From contig JAHQRK010000025.1 in NCBI GenBank assembly GCA_019828595.1, forward strand, positions 620,001-684,000: a stretch of 64,000 bases of DNA, read 5' to 3'. Source of the stretch: Aphanomyces cochlioides. Lineage: Eukaryota; Oomycota; Saprolegniomycetes; Saprolegniales; Verrucalvaceae. Of this stretch, positions 27,433-37,764 are shown one piece after another. Positions within the stretch are counted from its first letter, which is position 1. The number at the start of each line of letters is the position of its first letter. The notes beneath the pieces are model-generated. The model made no database searches, was not told the origin of the DNA, and saw nothing but the letters and a program-made list of their open reading frames with translations. A program made the position numbers and the translations under genes.

Positions 27433-28261
27433 AACTTTTTCCCTTTTTACACTCCAAGCCATTCGGCGTACTTTGAGCGACTCCTATTGTTTTCTCGTCA
27501 CTCACGATGATGTCTACTCTCATTTGTCTTGAACAAACACACTATCCAACCTGTCGTTCACGACACATCCTTGAAACCACACTTTTGACCCGCCATTTCG
27601 CGCAAATGACATGCATCCTTACAAGTACGATTTTCAAGAAAGACTGCAAGGAATCCTTTACTCACCTTCCTATTTCACAGTCTGCTCGGGTCCATTTTAT
27701 TCTGTCTACTTGCACAATCAGATGGTCCGAAGGAGTCCATTTTATGTAACGCGTTCGTTGTAACCAAACGCATTTCAGAGCACACATTGGATGTATATAC
27801 TGATCTTATTTCGCCGTCCGTGTCTCTGTCCATGTTGACTCTTGTGTGTCTCTTTTCAGGCTTTACAAGTCGCATGTTATCGTTCCTCCAATCGATGAAT
27901 ATCAAGATGACGTACGAAATGACACAAGTGGACAGAAAACCATCGACTACAATGTGGGACGCAAATGAAACTGCGAGAGGACCGAGACAGGGAATCTGTC
28001 GAGCGTAAAACAAAGTAATGAGACGACAGAGAGAGTGTGTATGTCTTTTGTTTTTTTGCATATGCATGTTTGTTGCATGCAGAGAGATGAATACGAGTGG
28101 GTACAAAACCGATCGAGGAGGTGGTATGAAGTTTGGAGTATCGGTCGTAGAAGGAGTATGAAAGTGTGAATGATTGTGTGTTGATGCGAGGAGGTGTAGC
28201 GTATGCGAATGGTGTGTATTGATGCGTTTTGATGTGTGGTGCGTTGTGTGTCTCTCAGGAA

Positions 28262-28333
28262 GGTTCTATAGTGTAATGGTTAGCACCCCGGACTTTGAAT
28301 CCTGTATTCCGGGTTCGAATCCCGGTAGAACCT
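28262..28333 (+). tRNA. tRNA-Gln(TTG), copy 32
   Basis: Same sequence as the copy at 332; 901-bp unit. Confidence 0.97.
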
Positions 28334-29162
28334 AACTTTTTCCCTTTTTACACTCCAAGCCATTCGGCGTACTTTGAGCGACTCCTATTGTTTTCTCGTC
28401 ACTCACGATGATGTCTACTCTCATTTGTCTTGAACAAACACACTATCCAACCTGTCGTTCACGACACATCCTTGAAACCACACTTTTGACCCGCCATTTC
28501 GCGCAAATGACATGCATCCTTACAAGTACGATTTTCAAGAAAGACTGCAAGGAATCCTTTACTCACCTTCCTATTTCACAGTCTGCTCGGGTCCATTTTA
28601 TTCTGTCTACTTGCACAATCAGATGGTCCGAAGGAGTCCATTTTATGTAACGCGTTCGTTGTAACCAAACGCATTTCAGAGCACACATTGGATGTATATA
28701 CTGATCTTATTTCGCCGTCCGTGTCTCTGTCCATGTTGACTCTTGTGTGTCTCTTTTCAGGCTTTACAAGTCGCATGTTATCGTTCCTCCAATCGATGAA
28801 TATCAAGATGACGTACGAAATGACACAAGTGGACAGAAAACCATCGACTACAATGTGGGACGCAAATGAAACTGCGAGAGGACCGAGACAGGGAATCTGT
28901 CGAGCGTAAAACAAAGTAATGAGACGACAGAGAGAGTGTGTATGTCTTTTGTTTTTTTGCATATGCATGTTTGTTGCATGCAGAGAGATGAATACGAGTG
29001 GGTACAAAACCGATCGAGGAGGTGGTATGAAGTTTGGAGTATCGGTCGTAGAAGGAGTATGAAAGTGTGAATGATTGTGTGTTGATGCGAGGAGGTGTAG
29101 CGTATGCGAATGGTGTGTATTGATGCGTTTTGATGTGTGGTGCGTTGTGTGTCTCTCAGGAA

Positions 29163-29234
29163 GGTTCTATAGTGTAATGGTTAGCACCCCGGACTTTGAA
29201 TCCTGTATTCCGGGTTCGAATCCCGGTAGAACCT
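29163..29234 (+). tRNA. tRNA-Gln(TTG), copy 33
   Basis: Same sequence as the copy at 332; 901-bp unit. Confidence 0.97.
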
Positions 29235-30063
29235 AACTTTTTCCCTTTTTACACTCCAAGCCATTCGGCGTACTTTGAGCGACTCCTATTGTTTTCTCGT
29301 CACTCACGATGATGTCTACTCTCATTTGTCTTGAACAAACACACTATCCAACCTGTCGTTCACGACACATCCTTGAAACCACACTTTTGACCCGCCATTT
29401 CGCGCAAATGACATGCATCCTTACAAGTACGATTTTCAAGAAAGACTGCAAGGAATCCTTTACTCACCTTCCTATTTCACAGTCTGCTCGGGTCCATTTT
29501 ATTCTGTCTACTTGCACAATCAGATGGTCCGAAGGAGTCCATTTTATGTAACGCGTTCGTTGTAACCAAACGCATTTCAGAGCACACATTGGATGTATAT
29601 ACTGATCTTATTTCGCCGTCCGTGTCTCTGTCCATGTTGACTCTTGTGTGTCTCTTTTCAGGCTTTACAAGTCGCATGTTATCGTTCCTCCAATCGATGA
29701 ATATCAAGATGACGTACGAAATGACACAAGTGGACAGAAAACCATCGACTACAATGTGGGACGCAAATGAAACTGCGAGAGGACCGAGACAGGGAATCTG
29801 TCGAGCGTAAAACAAAGTAATGAGACGACAGAGAGAGTGTGTATGTCTTTTGTTTTTTTGCATATGCATGTTTGTTGCATGCAGAGAGATGAATACGAGT
29901 GGGTACAAAACCGATCGAGGAGGTGGTATGAAGTTTGGAGTATCGGTCGTAGAAGGAGTATGAAAGTGTGAATGATTGTGTGTTGATGCGAGGAGGTGTA
30001 GCGTATGCGAATGGTGTGTATTGATGCGTTTTGATGTGTGGTGCGTTGTGTGTCTCTCAGGAA

Positions 30064-30135
30064 GGTTCTATAGTGTAATGGTTAGCACCCCGGACTTTGA
30101 ATCCTGTATTCCGGGTTCGAATCCCGGTAGAACCT
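30064..30135 (+). tRNA. tRNA-Gln(TTG), copy 34
   Basis: Same sequence as the copy at 332; 901-bp unit. Confidence 0.97.
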
Positions 30136-30964
30136 AACTTTTTCCCTTTTTACACTCCAAGCCATTCGGCGTACTTTGAGCGACTCCTATTGTTTTCTCG
30201 TCACTCACGATGATGTCTACTCTCATTTGTCTTGAACAAACACACTATCCAACCTGTCGTTCACGACACATCCTTGAAACCACACTTTTGACCCGCCATT
30301 TCGCGCAAATGACATGCATCCTTACAAGTACGATTTTCAAGAAAGACTGCAAGGAATCCTTTACTCACCTTCCTATTTCACAGTCTGCTCGGGTCCATTT
30401 TATTCTGTCTACTTGCACAATCAGATGGTCCGAAGGAGTCCATTTTATGTAACGCGTTCGTTGTAACCAAACGCATTTCAGAGCACACATTGGATGTATA
30501 TACTGATCTTATTTCGCCGTCCGTGTCTCTGTCCATGTTGACTCTTGTGTGTCTCTTTTCAGGCTTTACAAGTCGCATGTTATCGTTCCTCCAATCGATG
30601 AATATCAAGATGACGTACGAAATGACACAAGTGGACAGAAAACCATCGACTACAATGTGGGACGCAAATGAAACTGCGAGAGGACCGAGACAGGGAATCT
30701 GTCGAGCGTAAAACAAAGTAATGAGACGACAGAGAGAGTGTGTATGTCTTTTGTTTTTTTGCATATGCATGTTTGTTGCATGCAGAGAGATGAATACGAG
30801 TGGGTACAAAACCGATCGAGGAGGTGGTATGAAGTTTGGAGTATCGGTCGTAGAAGGAGTATGAAAGTGTGAATGATTGTGTGTTGATGCGAGGAGGTGT
30901 AGCGTATGCGAATGGTGTGTATTGATGCGTTTTGATGTGTGGTGCGTTGTGTGTCTCTCAGGAA

Positions 30965-31036
30965 GGTTCTATAGTGTAATGGTTAGCACCCCGGACTTTG
31001 AATCCTGTATTCCGGGTTCGAATCCCGGTAGAACCT
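30965..31036 (+). tRNA. tRNA-Gln(TTG), copy 35
   Basis: Same sequence as the copy at 332; 901-bp unit. Confidence 0.97.
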
Positions 31037-31865
31037 AACTTTTTCCCTTTTTACACTCCAAGCCATTCGGCGTACTTTGAGCGACTCCTATTGTTTTCTC
31101 GTCACTCACGATGATGTCTACTCTCATTTGTCTTGAACAAACACACTATCCAACCTGTCGTTCACGACACATCCTTGAAACCACACTTTTGACCCGCCAT
31201 TTCGCGCAAATGACATGCATCCTTACAAGTACGATTTTCAAGAAAGACTGCAAGGAATCCTTTACTCACCTTCCTATTTCACAGTCTGCTCGGGTCCATT
31301 TTATTCTGTCTACTTGCACAATCAGATGGTCCGAAGGAGTCCATTTTATGTAACGCGTTCGTTGTAACCAAACGCATTTCAGAGCACACATTGGATGTAT
31401 ATACTGATCTTATTTCGCCGTCCGTGTCTCTGTCCATGTTGACTCTTGTGTGTCTCTTTTCAGGCTTTACAAGTCGCATGTTATCGTTCCTCCAATCGAT
31501 GAATATCAAGATGACGTACGAAATGACACAAGTGGACAGAAAACCATCGACTACAATGTGGGACGCAAATGAAACTGCGAGAGGACCGAGACAGGGAATC
31601 TGTCGAGCGTAAAACAAAGTAATGAGACGACAGAGAGAGTGTGTATGTCTTTTGTTTTTTTGCATATGCATGTTTGTTGCATGCAGAGAGATGAATACGA
31701 GTGGGTACAAAACCGATCGAGGAGGTGGTATGAAGTTTGGAGTATCGGTCGTAGAAGGAGTATGAAAGTGTGAATGATTGTGTGTTGATGCGAGGAGGTG
31801 TAGCGTATGCGAATGGTGTGTATTGATGCGTTTTGATGTGTGGTGCGTTGTGTGTCTCTCAGGAA

Positions 31866-31937
31866 GGTTCTATAGTGTAATGGTTAGCACCCCGGACTTT
31901 GAATCCTGTATTCCGGGTTCGAATCCCGGTAGAACCT
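31866..31937 (+). tRNA. tRNA-Gln(TTG), copy 36 (last intact)
   Basis: Last complete tRNA before the array edge. Its spacer is normal except for a G-to-A change at 32739, just upstream of the truncated next copy. Confidence 0.97.
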
Positions 31938-32766
31938 AACTTTTTCCCTTTTTACACTCCAAGCCATTCGGCGTACTTTGAGCGACTCCTATTGTTTTCT
32001 CGTCACTCACGATGATGTCTACTCTCATTTGTCTTGAACAAACACACTATCCAACCTGTCGTTCACGACACATCCTTGAAACCACACTTTTGACCCGCCA
32101 TTTCGCGCAAATGACATGCATCCTTACAAGTACGATTTTCAAGAAAGACTGCAAGGAATCCTTTACTCACCTTCCTATTTCACAGTCTGCTCGGGTCCAT
32201 TTTATTCTGTCTACTTGCACAATCAGATGGTCCGAAGGAGTCCATTTTATGTAACGCGTTCGTTGTAACCAAACGCATTTCAGAGCACACATTGGATGTA
32301 TATACTGATCTTATTTCGCCGTCCGTGTCTCTGTCCATGTTGACTCTTGTGTGTCTCTTTTCAGGCTTTACAAGTCGCATGTTATCGTTCCTCCAATCGA
32401 TGAATATCAAGATGACGTACGAAATGACACAAGTGGACAGAAAACCATCGACTACAATGTGGGACGCAAATGAAACTGCGAGAGGACCGAGACAGGGAAT
32501 CTGTCGAGCGTAAAACAAAGTAATGAGACGACAGAGAGAGTGTGTATGTCTTTTGTTTTTTTGCATATGCATGTTTGTTGCATGCAGAGAGATGAATACG
32601 AGTGGGTACAAAACCGATCGAGGAGGTGGTATGAAGTTTGGAGTATCGGTCGTAGAAGGAGTATGAAAGTGTGAATGATTGTGTGTTGATGCGAGGAGGT
32701 GTAGCGTATGCGAATGGTGTGTATTGATGCGTTTTGATATGTGGTGCGTTGTGTGTCTCTCAGGAA

Positions 32767-32805
32767 GGTTCTATAGTGTAATGGTTAGCACCCCGGACTT
32801 TGAAT
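32767..32805 (+). pseudogene. Truncated tRNA-Gln, right edge of array
   Basis: The first 39 nt match the tRNA exactly through the anticodon loop (TTTGAAT), then the sequence jumps to spacer that normally lies about 430 bp further on. Both breakpoint contexts contain TCTCT, so microhomology-mediated deletion is plausible. The 3' half of the anticodon stem, the T arm with the B box, the acceptor 3' strand and the terminator are all gone, so the copy cannot give a mature tRNA. Confidence 0.93.
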
Positions 32806-32926
32806 CTCTCCAAGTTGACTCTTGTGTGTCTCTTTTCAGGCTTTACAAGTCGCATGTTATCGTTCCTCCAATCGATGAATATCAAGATGACGTACGAAAT
32901 GACACAAGTGGACAGAAAACCATCGA

Positions 32927-33308
32927 GGTTCAATGTGATACGCAAATGAACTAGCGAGAACACCGACACAGGGAAACTCGAGCAAAACAAAGTAAGAGAC
33001 GACGAGAGAGATGTATGTCAGTTTGTTTTTTTGGATCATGCAACTTTCTGCAGCAGAGGGATGAATACGAGTGAGACAAAAATCGAGGAGGTGGCCCAAA
33101 GTTTTAATATCGGAGCAGTGGGAGTATGAAAGGTGCAATGCTAGGGAAGAAATTGATGCGAGGTTATGTAGCTCCAGTGCAATTGGGGTATTGATATCGG
33201 TAAGAAATGTGGTACGTTGGAATGTGTCTCTTAGGAAGGTCCATCGATTAGTGTATAATTAAGCACAAGGATTTAATCCTTATTCCGGGTCCAATGCTCG
33301 GGAAATTC
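32927..33308 (+). repeat. Diverged, decayed array unit
   Basis: Up to 32926 the sequence matches the array unit. From 32927 the order of spacer motifs is kept (the AATGTG...ACGCAAATGAA, GAGACGAC...GAGAG, GATGAATACGAGT and GTATGAAAG blocks), but with many substitutions and indels. It ends in a decayed tRNA at 33238. This is an old unit left outside the homogenised array, and LINE-like sequence follows directly. Confidence 0.9.
33238..33308 (+). pseudogene. Decayed tRNA-Gln pseudogene
   Basis: Aligns along the whole tRNA: GGTCCATCGATTAGTGT at the 5' end, TAATTAAGCAC in the D arm, AAGGA-TTTAA-TCCTT in the anticodon arm, and CCGGGTCCAATGCTCGG in the T arm. The anticodon loop has lost two bases, the acceptor stem no longer pairs and the B box is broken. 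Its anticodon stem pairs fully, with A at 28 against T at 42, unlike the C-U mismatch in the array copies. Confidence 0.85.
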
Positions 33309-33310
33309 AG

Positions 33311-33650
33311 ACCAGTTTTCGAGCCATACGTGCTCACCGATGGCGCTCCCGGGCCATCCCCAACTCCATGCTTCTCCAACCGCTCAACGACATAGAATGG
33401 GATGAACAATCGAAAGTCTACTATCACCCAGCGGCCAGTACATCAGCACACTACCGCGAAACCAAACTCCGTCTTGGCAAACTACCTCCCCGTACAACAC
33501 TGCAAGATGTCATTCAAGGGGTAAATGGAGCTGGCTTATTTCCAGCAGACACAGATATATTGGTAGATGTAGAGACACTGACTTCCCCACATCCGAGGAC
33601 CGTGACGCGGCATTTGCCCTAGTAGGGCCTCTTGGAACACATCACCAAAA
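33311..33650 (+). pseudogene. LINE-like ORF1 fragment, N-terminal part
   Basis: An open stretch reads FRAIRAHRWRSRAIPNSM and continues to a stop near 33622. After a frameshift, another frame carries EDRDAAFALVGPLGTHHQ up to the inserted element. A protein with a CCHC knuckle resumes in a matching direction after 34264, so I read this as one gag-like ORF1 interrupted by a MITE. The specific family is not identified, and recognition rests on the downstream knuckle, endonuclease-like and RT fragments. No initiator is convincing because the sequence starts right at the array edge. Confidence 0.5.
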
Positions 33651-34263
33651 ATTGTCACACAGAATTTGCTTAACGCCACACAAAAATACATTAAAAACAC
33701 ATTGGATTATCTGATGTGCACACAATTTCGAATTAACAACACACAAGGCAACAAATAAAAAACAATATCTCTGAATAACACATTATGGCGTCTGAATGCC
33801 ACACAACTATTTGTGAACAACACATCGAAATTGCTGAACTCCACACAAAGAAAACTGAAAGGCACAAGATCAAGAAAACGGGATAGGGAATTATACTAGT
33901 ACAGCACTAGTGCTACTAACTACTAATGTTGTACAGGTATTACAAGGCAACATGTAAATACTGTAATGGTGAAGAAAGTGAACCTAACAGGGTCTCCTCG
34001 GGGGCTCACCGGTGGGGTGAGGGTCAGGCATTGCAAAAGAAAGTCTGGACAAAGAGTGTTGGGATGATACGTTAAGTGCGCGAAGCGCACTTATATTGTA
34101 GTAGTAGTCGTAATAGTCGTAATATGATGATGATCTATAGTAGTACCCGTTTATGTCATGGGAAAATTTCCCAAGACTATACCATCAAGGGAGATAGGAA
34201 AACATATTTTTTTTCTGTGTCATTAATCTATTTTGTGTGGCGTTCAGCAAATTCTGTGTGACA
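33651..34263. mobile_element. Inverted-repeat element with 21-bp periodic ends
   Basis: The ends are inverted copies: TTGTCACACAGAATTTGCT near 33651 reappears reversed at about 34245-34263, and the match continues inward through CCACACAAAA-type blocks. The left arm carries about ten CACA-containing blocks at ~21-bp spacing (33655-33870); the right arm has three in inverted orientation. The interior has no coding capacity that I can support. It sits inside the ORF1 remnant, so it is an insertion. Class is uncertain (MITE or other non-autonomous DNA element), and I could not fix a target duplication. Confidence 0.7.
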
Positions 34264-34878
34264 AAATTCGGGTCTCATCATATACCTATCCGAGGAGTTC
34301 GCGTTCTGGTTTCTCCTCTTACGGGTCAGTTCCACATGGCAGCCCCCTTAGGGAACACCTCAACTTGTGCCTCCTGCCACACCTTTGGACATACAGCGCA
34401 CGAATGCACTAGATTTGCGGAACTTGAACGTGCGCCACTCCGTAGCGGAAACTGATCATAGCGAAGAAGCCAATCCAGCAGCCATTCCTCTACTTCCCGA
34501 CAAACAAGGCAAACTTTGCCGACCTTATCCAGTCATCGTAGCGCATCACGGGGCCGCTCGACCTAGCGCGACTACAGCCGCGGCCGTTGTCCCGCAAAAA
34601 TGACACCAAGGGCACAGCCCCTGGCGACGCGTCCCCTTCAAGAGCAGAGACAAATTGCCCAACCTCCAGCAGGAGAATGGAGCTCTCCACGCGAGTTTCG
34701 CGGCAACGGTCGACCGCATTTATGCTAAGCTTATCGACCAAGCAATGATGCATGCGAAACACGCGCAACCATGGAAACACAAATGCTGGCCCAAGCGTAA
34801 GCCATTGATGCTGCCGTAGCTAAGACAGAGTAAGCTTAAGCGGGACAACAGGCCCTCACTCAAACAGTTCACCAATAC
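34264..34878 (+). pseudogene. LINE-like ORF1 fragment with CCHC zinc knuckle
   Basis: The frame at 34237-34455 contains a retroviral-type zinc knuckle with the exact spacing C-x2-C-x4-H-x4-C (CASCHTFGHTAHEC, about 34360-34401). Such knuckles occur near the C-terminus of the nucleic-acid-binding ORF1 of non-LTR elements and in LTR gag. Frames shift downstream, and the stretch 34460-34878 (Ala/Lys/Gln-rich in several frames) has no single open frame. Non-LTR is favoured by the neighbouring RT fragment and the absence of protease, integrase or LTRs. Confidence 0.6.
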
Positions 34879-35844
34879 ATGGCGCAAATCAAGGAAGCAA
34901 TGGAAAAAATCGCGCAAGCTACTGGCGGCAACACGTTGCACCCACCTCCGCCCCGAACACTGCATGGGTCATCCAAATTTGCCATATATTGGTTAATTAC
35001 AATTCTCTTCGCTCTTACATTTCAAGTTACGCTGGCAACCAAGCTTCCCGCTCCAGCCCGAGACCCAATGACAATATCAAGCCGCACGGACTGCGCTACC
35101 GACCACTCCTCTCGGACTGGAGCCCCATCATCCTCCGATGACTCAGACAACTCTGAATGCGTCGATGTCCTCCTCAGCACCACACCGCACCTACCATCAC
35201 CGACCGCCCACGGGGCCTCTAATACCCACCACATGCGAAGACCCTGGGTTATTCACCGTACATCTGTCCCACCTCCTGTTCTAGGCACAGAATGGGGACC
35301 ACGCAATAATCAACACGTCCGGAAAATACGCGACTATGAAGAATATCAAGGTGACTCAGTATCCTATGTGAGGCGAATATACACCTACGTCACCAATCGC
35401 TTCGAAAGGCTACCACCAACATCACAAGAAAGTGTACAAAAAATCCTGGAGGAACTCGGAGTATGGTTCCTCGCCAACAAAATCGACTTCTTAATCCTAT
35501 CAGACTCCGACCTCGGCACTGGCAGACTAACACGCAGCAGCAAGAACGACACCCCCAGACCGGGACTAACATCAATCAGTAACACCGGAGTTGCTGTATT
35601 ATACGACCACCACAGATGGCAGGACAGAATCGACGCCAGACGCATCACGTACTCCCCATCTGGGTGCAGTCTGGCCTTGCCAGTCCACCTTGGCAAACGA
35701 AGACGATTATTGTTGATCGGACCATACTGTATAGATAGCCCTCTCCTCCATCCGGAAGAGCACAAGATGAATTGGACTGGATTACATCCTCTGTGGACGA
35801 TGATCAATACACTCGAATCCTACACCTTTTTGCGTTTAAGTTAG
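34879..35844 (+). pseudogene. LINE-like ORF fragment, putative AP-endonuclease part
   Basis: A 321-codon open frame. Residues ~1-150 are low-complexity, rich in Pro, Ser and Thr. Residues ~195-300 read like the APE-type endonuclease of non-LTR retrotransposons: a hydrophobic strand ending in IDFLILSDSD, then SNTGVAVLYD, then SLALPVHLGKRRRLLLIGPY. The order and hydrophobic pattern match the family, but I cannot confirm all catalytic residues. The frame ends where a block of 20-bp repeats begins, and the rest of the endonuclease and the N-terminal RT motifs are missing. It is probably a broken piece of the same element as the knuckle and the RT. Confidence 0.5.
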
Positions 35845-35885
35845 ATCATTTTTCGATTGATTTAATCTGTTCAAAAGAATTTAAG

Positions 35886-36055
35886 GTCAATGGCATTTAA
35901 AAAAACACAACTGCACTTCAATTTAATCTCGCTTCCATCAACTGCATTCATAAAAGTCAGTGTCATTTAAAGGAAGTCCACGCCATCGATGAATAAGACA
36001 ACATCACTTTAAGAAAAGTCAACAACACTTTATAGAACTCGCATCCTACAAATTA
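35886..36055. repeat. ~20-bp periodic degenerate repeats
   Basis: Blocks resembling GTCAACGnCATTTAAAnAA begin at 35886, 35906, 35937, 35956, 35976, 35997, 36018 and 36038, so most spacings are 19-21 bp. They lie between the endonuclease-like and RT fragments of the LINE remnant. Periodicity resembles that of the element at 33651, but the core motif differs. I found no inverted partner nearby. Confidence 0.6.
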
Positions 36056-36106
36056 AGCAATTTGCGCAACTTGAGTGACCCTCACATTCTGGATGCGAAT
36101 TATATT

Positions 36107-36730
36107 TGGTACATATTAGTCGCAAGGAAGGTTTGAGAGAAGAGCCAAACCAAGACAGCGTCGTCGCACCTTCACAGTCTTCTGTTCGTGGACGACGCAC
36201 TGGATATAGCCTCCTCGTACGACGGGGTGCAAGATCGAGCCCAAACATCCAACGTATTCACAGGCAAATTTGGCTCAGGCGGAGTCTTTGGTGTATCCAA
36301 ATCCTTCATACTCTATCTAGACAAACACCATCACCCACCCATCCAATTAAACGATGGCATGGGCATACCGCAACCGATTAGTGTTGTAGCCCCAATTGAG
36401 GGCTTCAAGAATCTCGTACTCCACCAAGGCACCGGCAACAAGTGGGAATCCACGACACGCAGTCTTTGGTGCAGGCTTACCAGAGAAACAGAGAGAATCT
36501 CCCGAAAAAGCCTCTCTCATAGGGAACTTCGATATGTCGTTAATCACATCTGGATCCCAAGTGCTATGTATAGTCTTACTTTGGGGACTGCATATGTGGT
36601 GGCGCCAGCGCTTGACATCCTCTTTCGAAAAACGGCTAAGTGAGTCCTTGGCCTTCCACTCGATCACCCCACTGAATGGTTTTACGATATTACCAATGGA
36701 CTTGGACTTCAAAACTGCAAACGACTAGCC
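36107..36730 (+). pseudogene. Reverse transcriptase fragment (non-LTR type)
   Basis: The palm motif FVDD lies at 36185-36196 in LLFVDDALDIASSYDG, followed by the helix and strand region (GGVFGVSKS) that normally follows the RT catalytic box. The next frame segment, with FKNLVLHQGTGNKWE, resembles the region after the palm in LINE RTs. Further on, a third frame reads PTEWFYDITNGLGLQN. Several frameshifts separate these segments and the N-terminal RT motifs are absent, so the gene is dead. RT copies element RNA at the target site (family knowledge). Confidence 0.72.
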
Positions 36731-37555
36731 CAGGCGATGCATGCGCCGGGAACGATGCGATCTCGTCAGGAGAGCACAACCACTCCAAGGAAGATGCCAC
36801 AATGATTCACGAAACAAACGTGATGGACATTCGAGCTCGATATGTTACCGAAAAGCAGCTTCATTGATCATGCTACCTTCTCGGACAATGATATTGCCTA
36901 CACGAATACGAAAACACCGATTGAGACGAAGTGCTCGACTCGTGGAACTCGATCTGGCTCCCGATCCTCCATCCGAGTGTTAGTACTCCCGGCATATCCG
37001 AAACCCATTGCACATGCCTAAATATTTACATTTTGACCCTTCATAGCAATCAAGTCTGGAAGTAAAGTGTCACACGGTAGCAAGAAGACCAAGATCCACT
37101 GGAGCCTGCTTGACTCTCTTGTTGCCCTTCCTGACGAAACACCAAATTACCCCTTACCATGTTACCCCCGCAGCCCACACCCTTTACTTCCCATTTCCTT
37201 TGACACTTCCGCATCTTACTGGTGAGACGGAACGTTTCGTGGATTGGTTCATGACGAAAGGCTTTCGCATCAACCGCTCGATTTATGAGAGGAACATCTT
37301 GAAAAGCATCAAGAACGCGAGCGATCCCTCCAACTCCTCGTGCACGCGTTCTCAAAAGCTGGTCCTGGTGTCTACCTCGCCCGCACCAAAGACGCGTCCT
37401 TGATGGGCCACATTTGGACGTTCCGGGTCAAGCATGGACAAGCTGTAGCTCTCTCGGAAGACCCGCCGCGTGGTGTCATCGACTACGAGGAAGTCATAGA
37501 GCAAGTGGAATATGTTCACAAATGTATTCCACATGCTTCAAAGCGCAAGCGCTAA
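36731..37555 (+). pseudogene. LINE 3' remnant, unclassified open segments
   Basis: A continuous but frame-broken coding-like stretch follows the RT fragment. Segments read AQAMHAPGTMRSRQES in one frame, then TRWSLLDSLVALPDET-like sequence. A final open piece at 37340-37555 (HAFSKAGPGVYLARTKDA...) ends in a basic tail. I recognise no domain. Position and direction suggest the C-terminal part of the same polyprotein. No poly-A tail or target duplication is evident after it. Confidence 0.4.
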
Positions 37556-37764
37556 CCTTCGGTGCGAGTTTTGAGTTCCTTTTTCCCTGTTCCCTCAGTC
37601 TTTATGGACCTTACAATAGAGCCACTGAGCCCAACTTATGGCTTTGGCGATCAACATGGCCGACTCGAAGACGTAATGACCTTGCCACTCTACTTTATTA
37701 CTCCTGGGATCACATTGCTCATGTATTCATAAAAATGTCGTCGTCGTCAACGCGGGAGCTTTGA

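Larger units (their letters stand above)
1..32926 (+). repeat. Tandem array of ~901-bp tRNA-Gln units
   Basis: Position 1 corresponds to position 902, and the same unit then repeats head-to-tail through 36 complete tRNA copies to 32926. Unit length is 901 bp, apart from units of 899, 903, 902 and twice 900 bp. The differences I noticed are short indels: a 2-bp loss near 2720, two extra T at 13214-13219, a shifted T-run near 15724, a lost G near 18226 and a lost G near 21225. I also noticed one G-to-A change at 32739 in the last unit. All units have the same orientation. The left end lies outside the window, so total size is unknown. Near identity implies recent amplification or concerted evolution (inference). 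Collapse or expansion during assembly cannot be excluded from sequence alone. Confidence 0.98.

Noticed and set aside
1..32926. CRISPR array or 5S/rDNA repeat
   Set aside because: Units are 901 bp with one tRNA; no short repeat-spacer structure, and no 5S, 18S or snRNA sequence was seen in the spacer.
33311..37555. LTR retrotransposon
   Set aside because: A CCHC knuckle also occurs in gag, but no LTRs, protease, integrase or RNase H were seen, and the fragment order fits a non-LTR element better.
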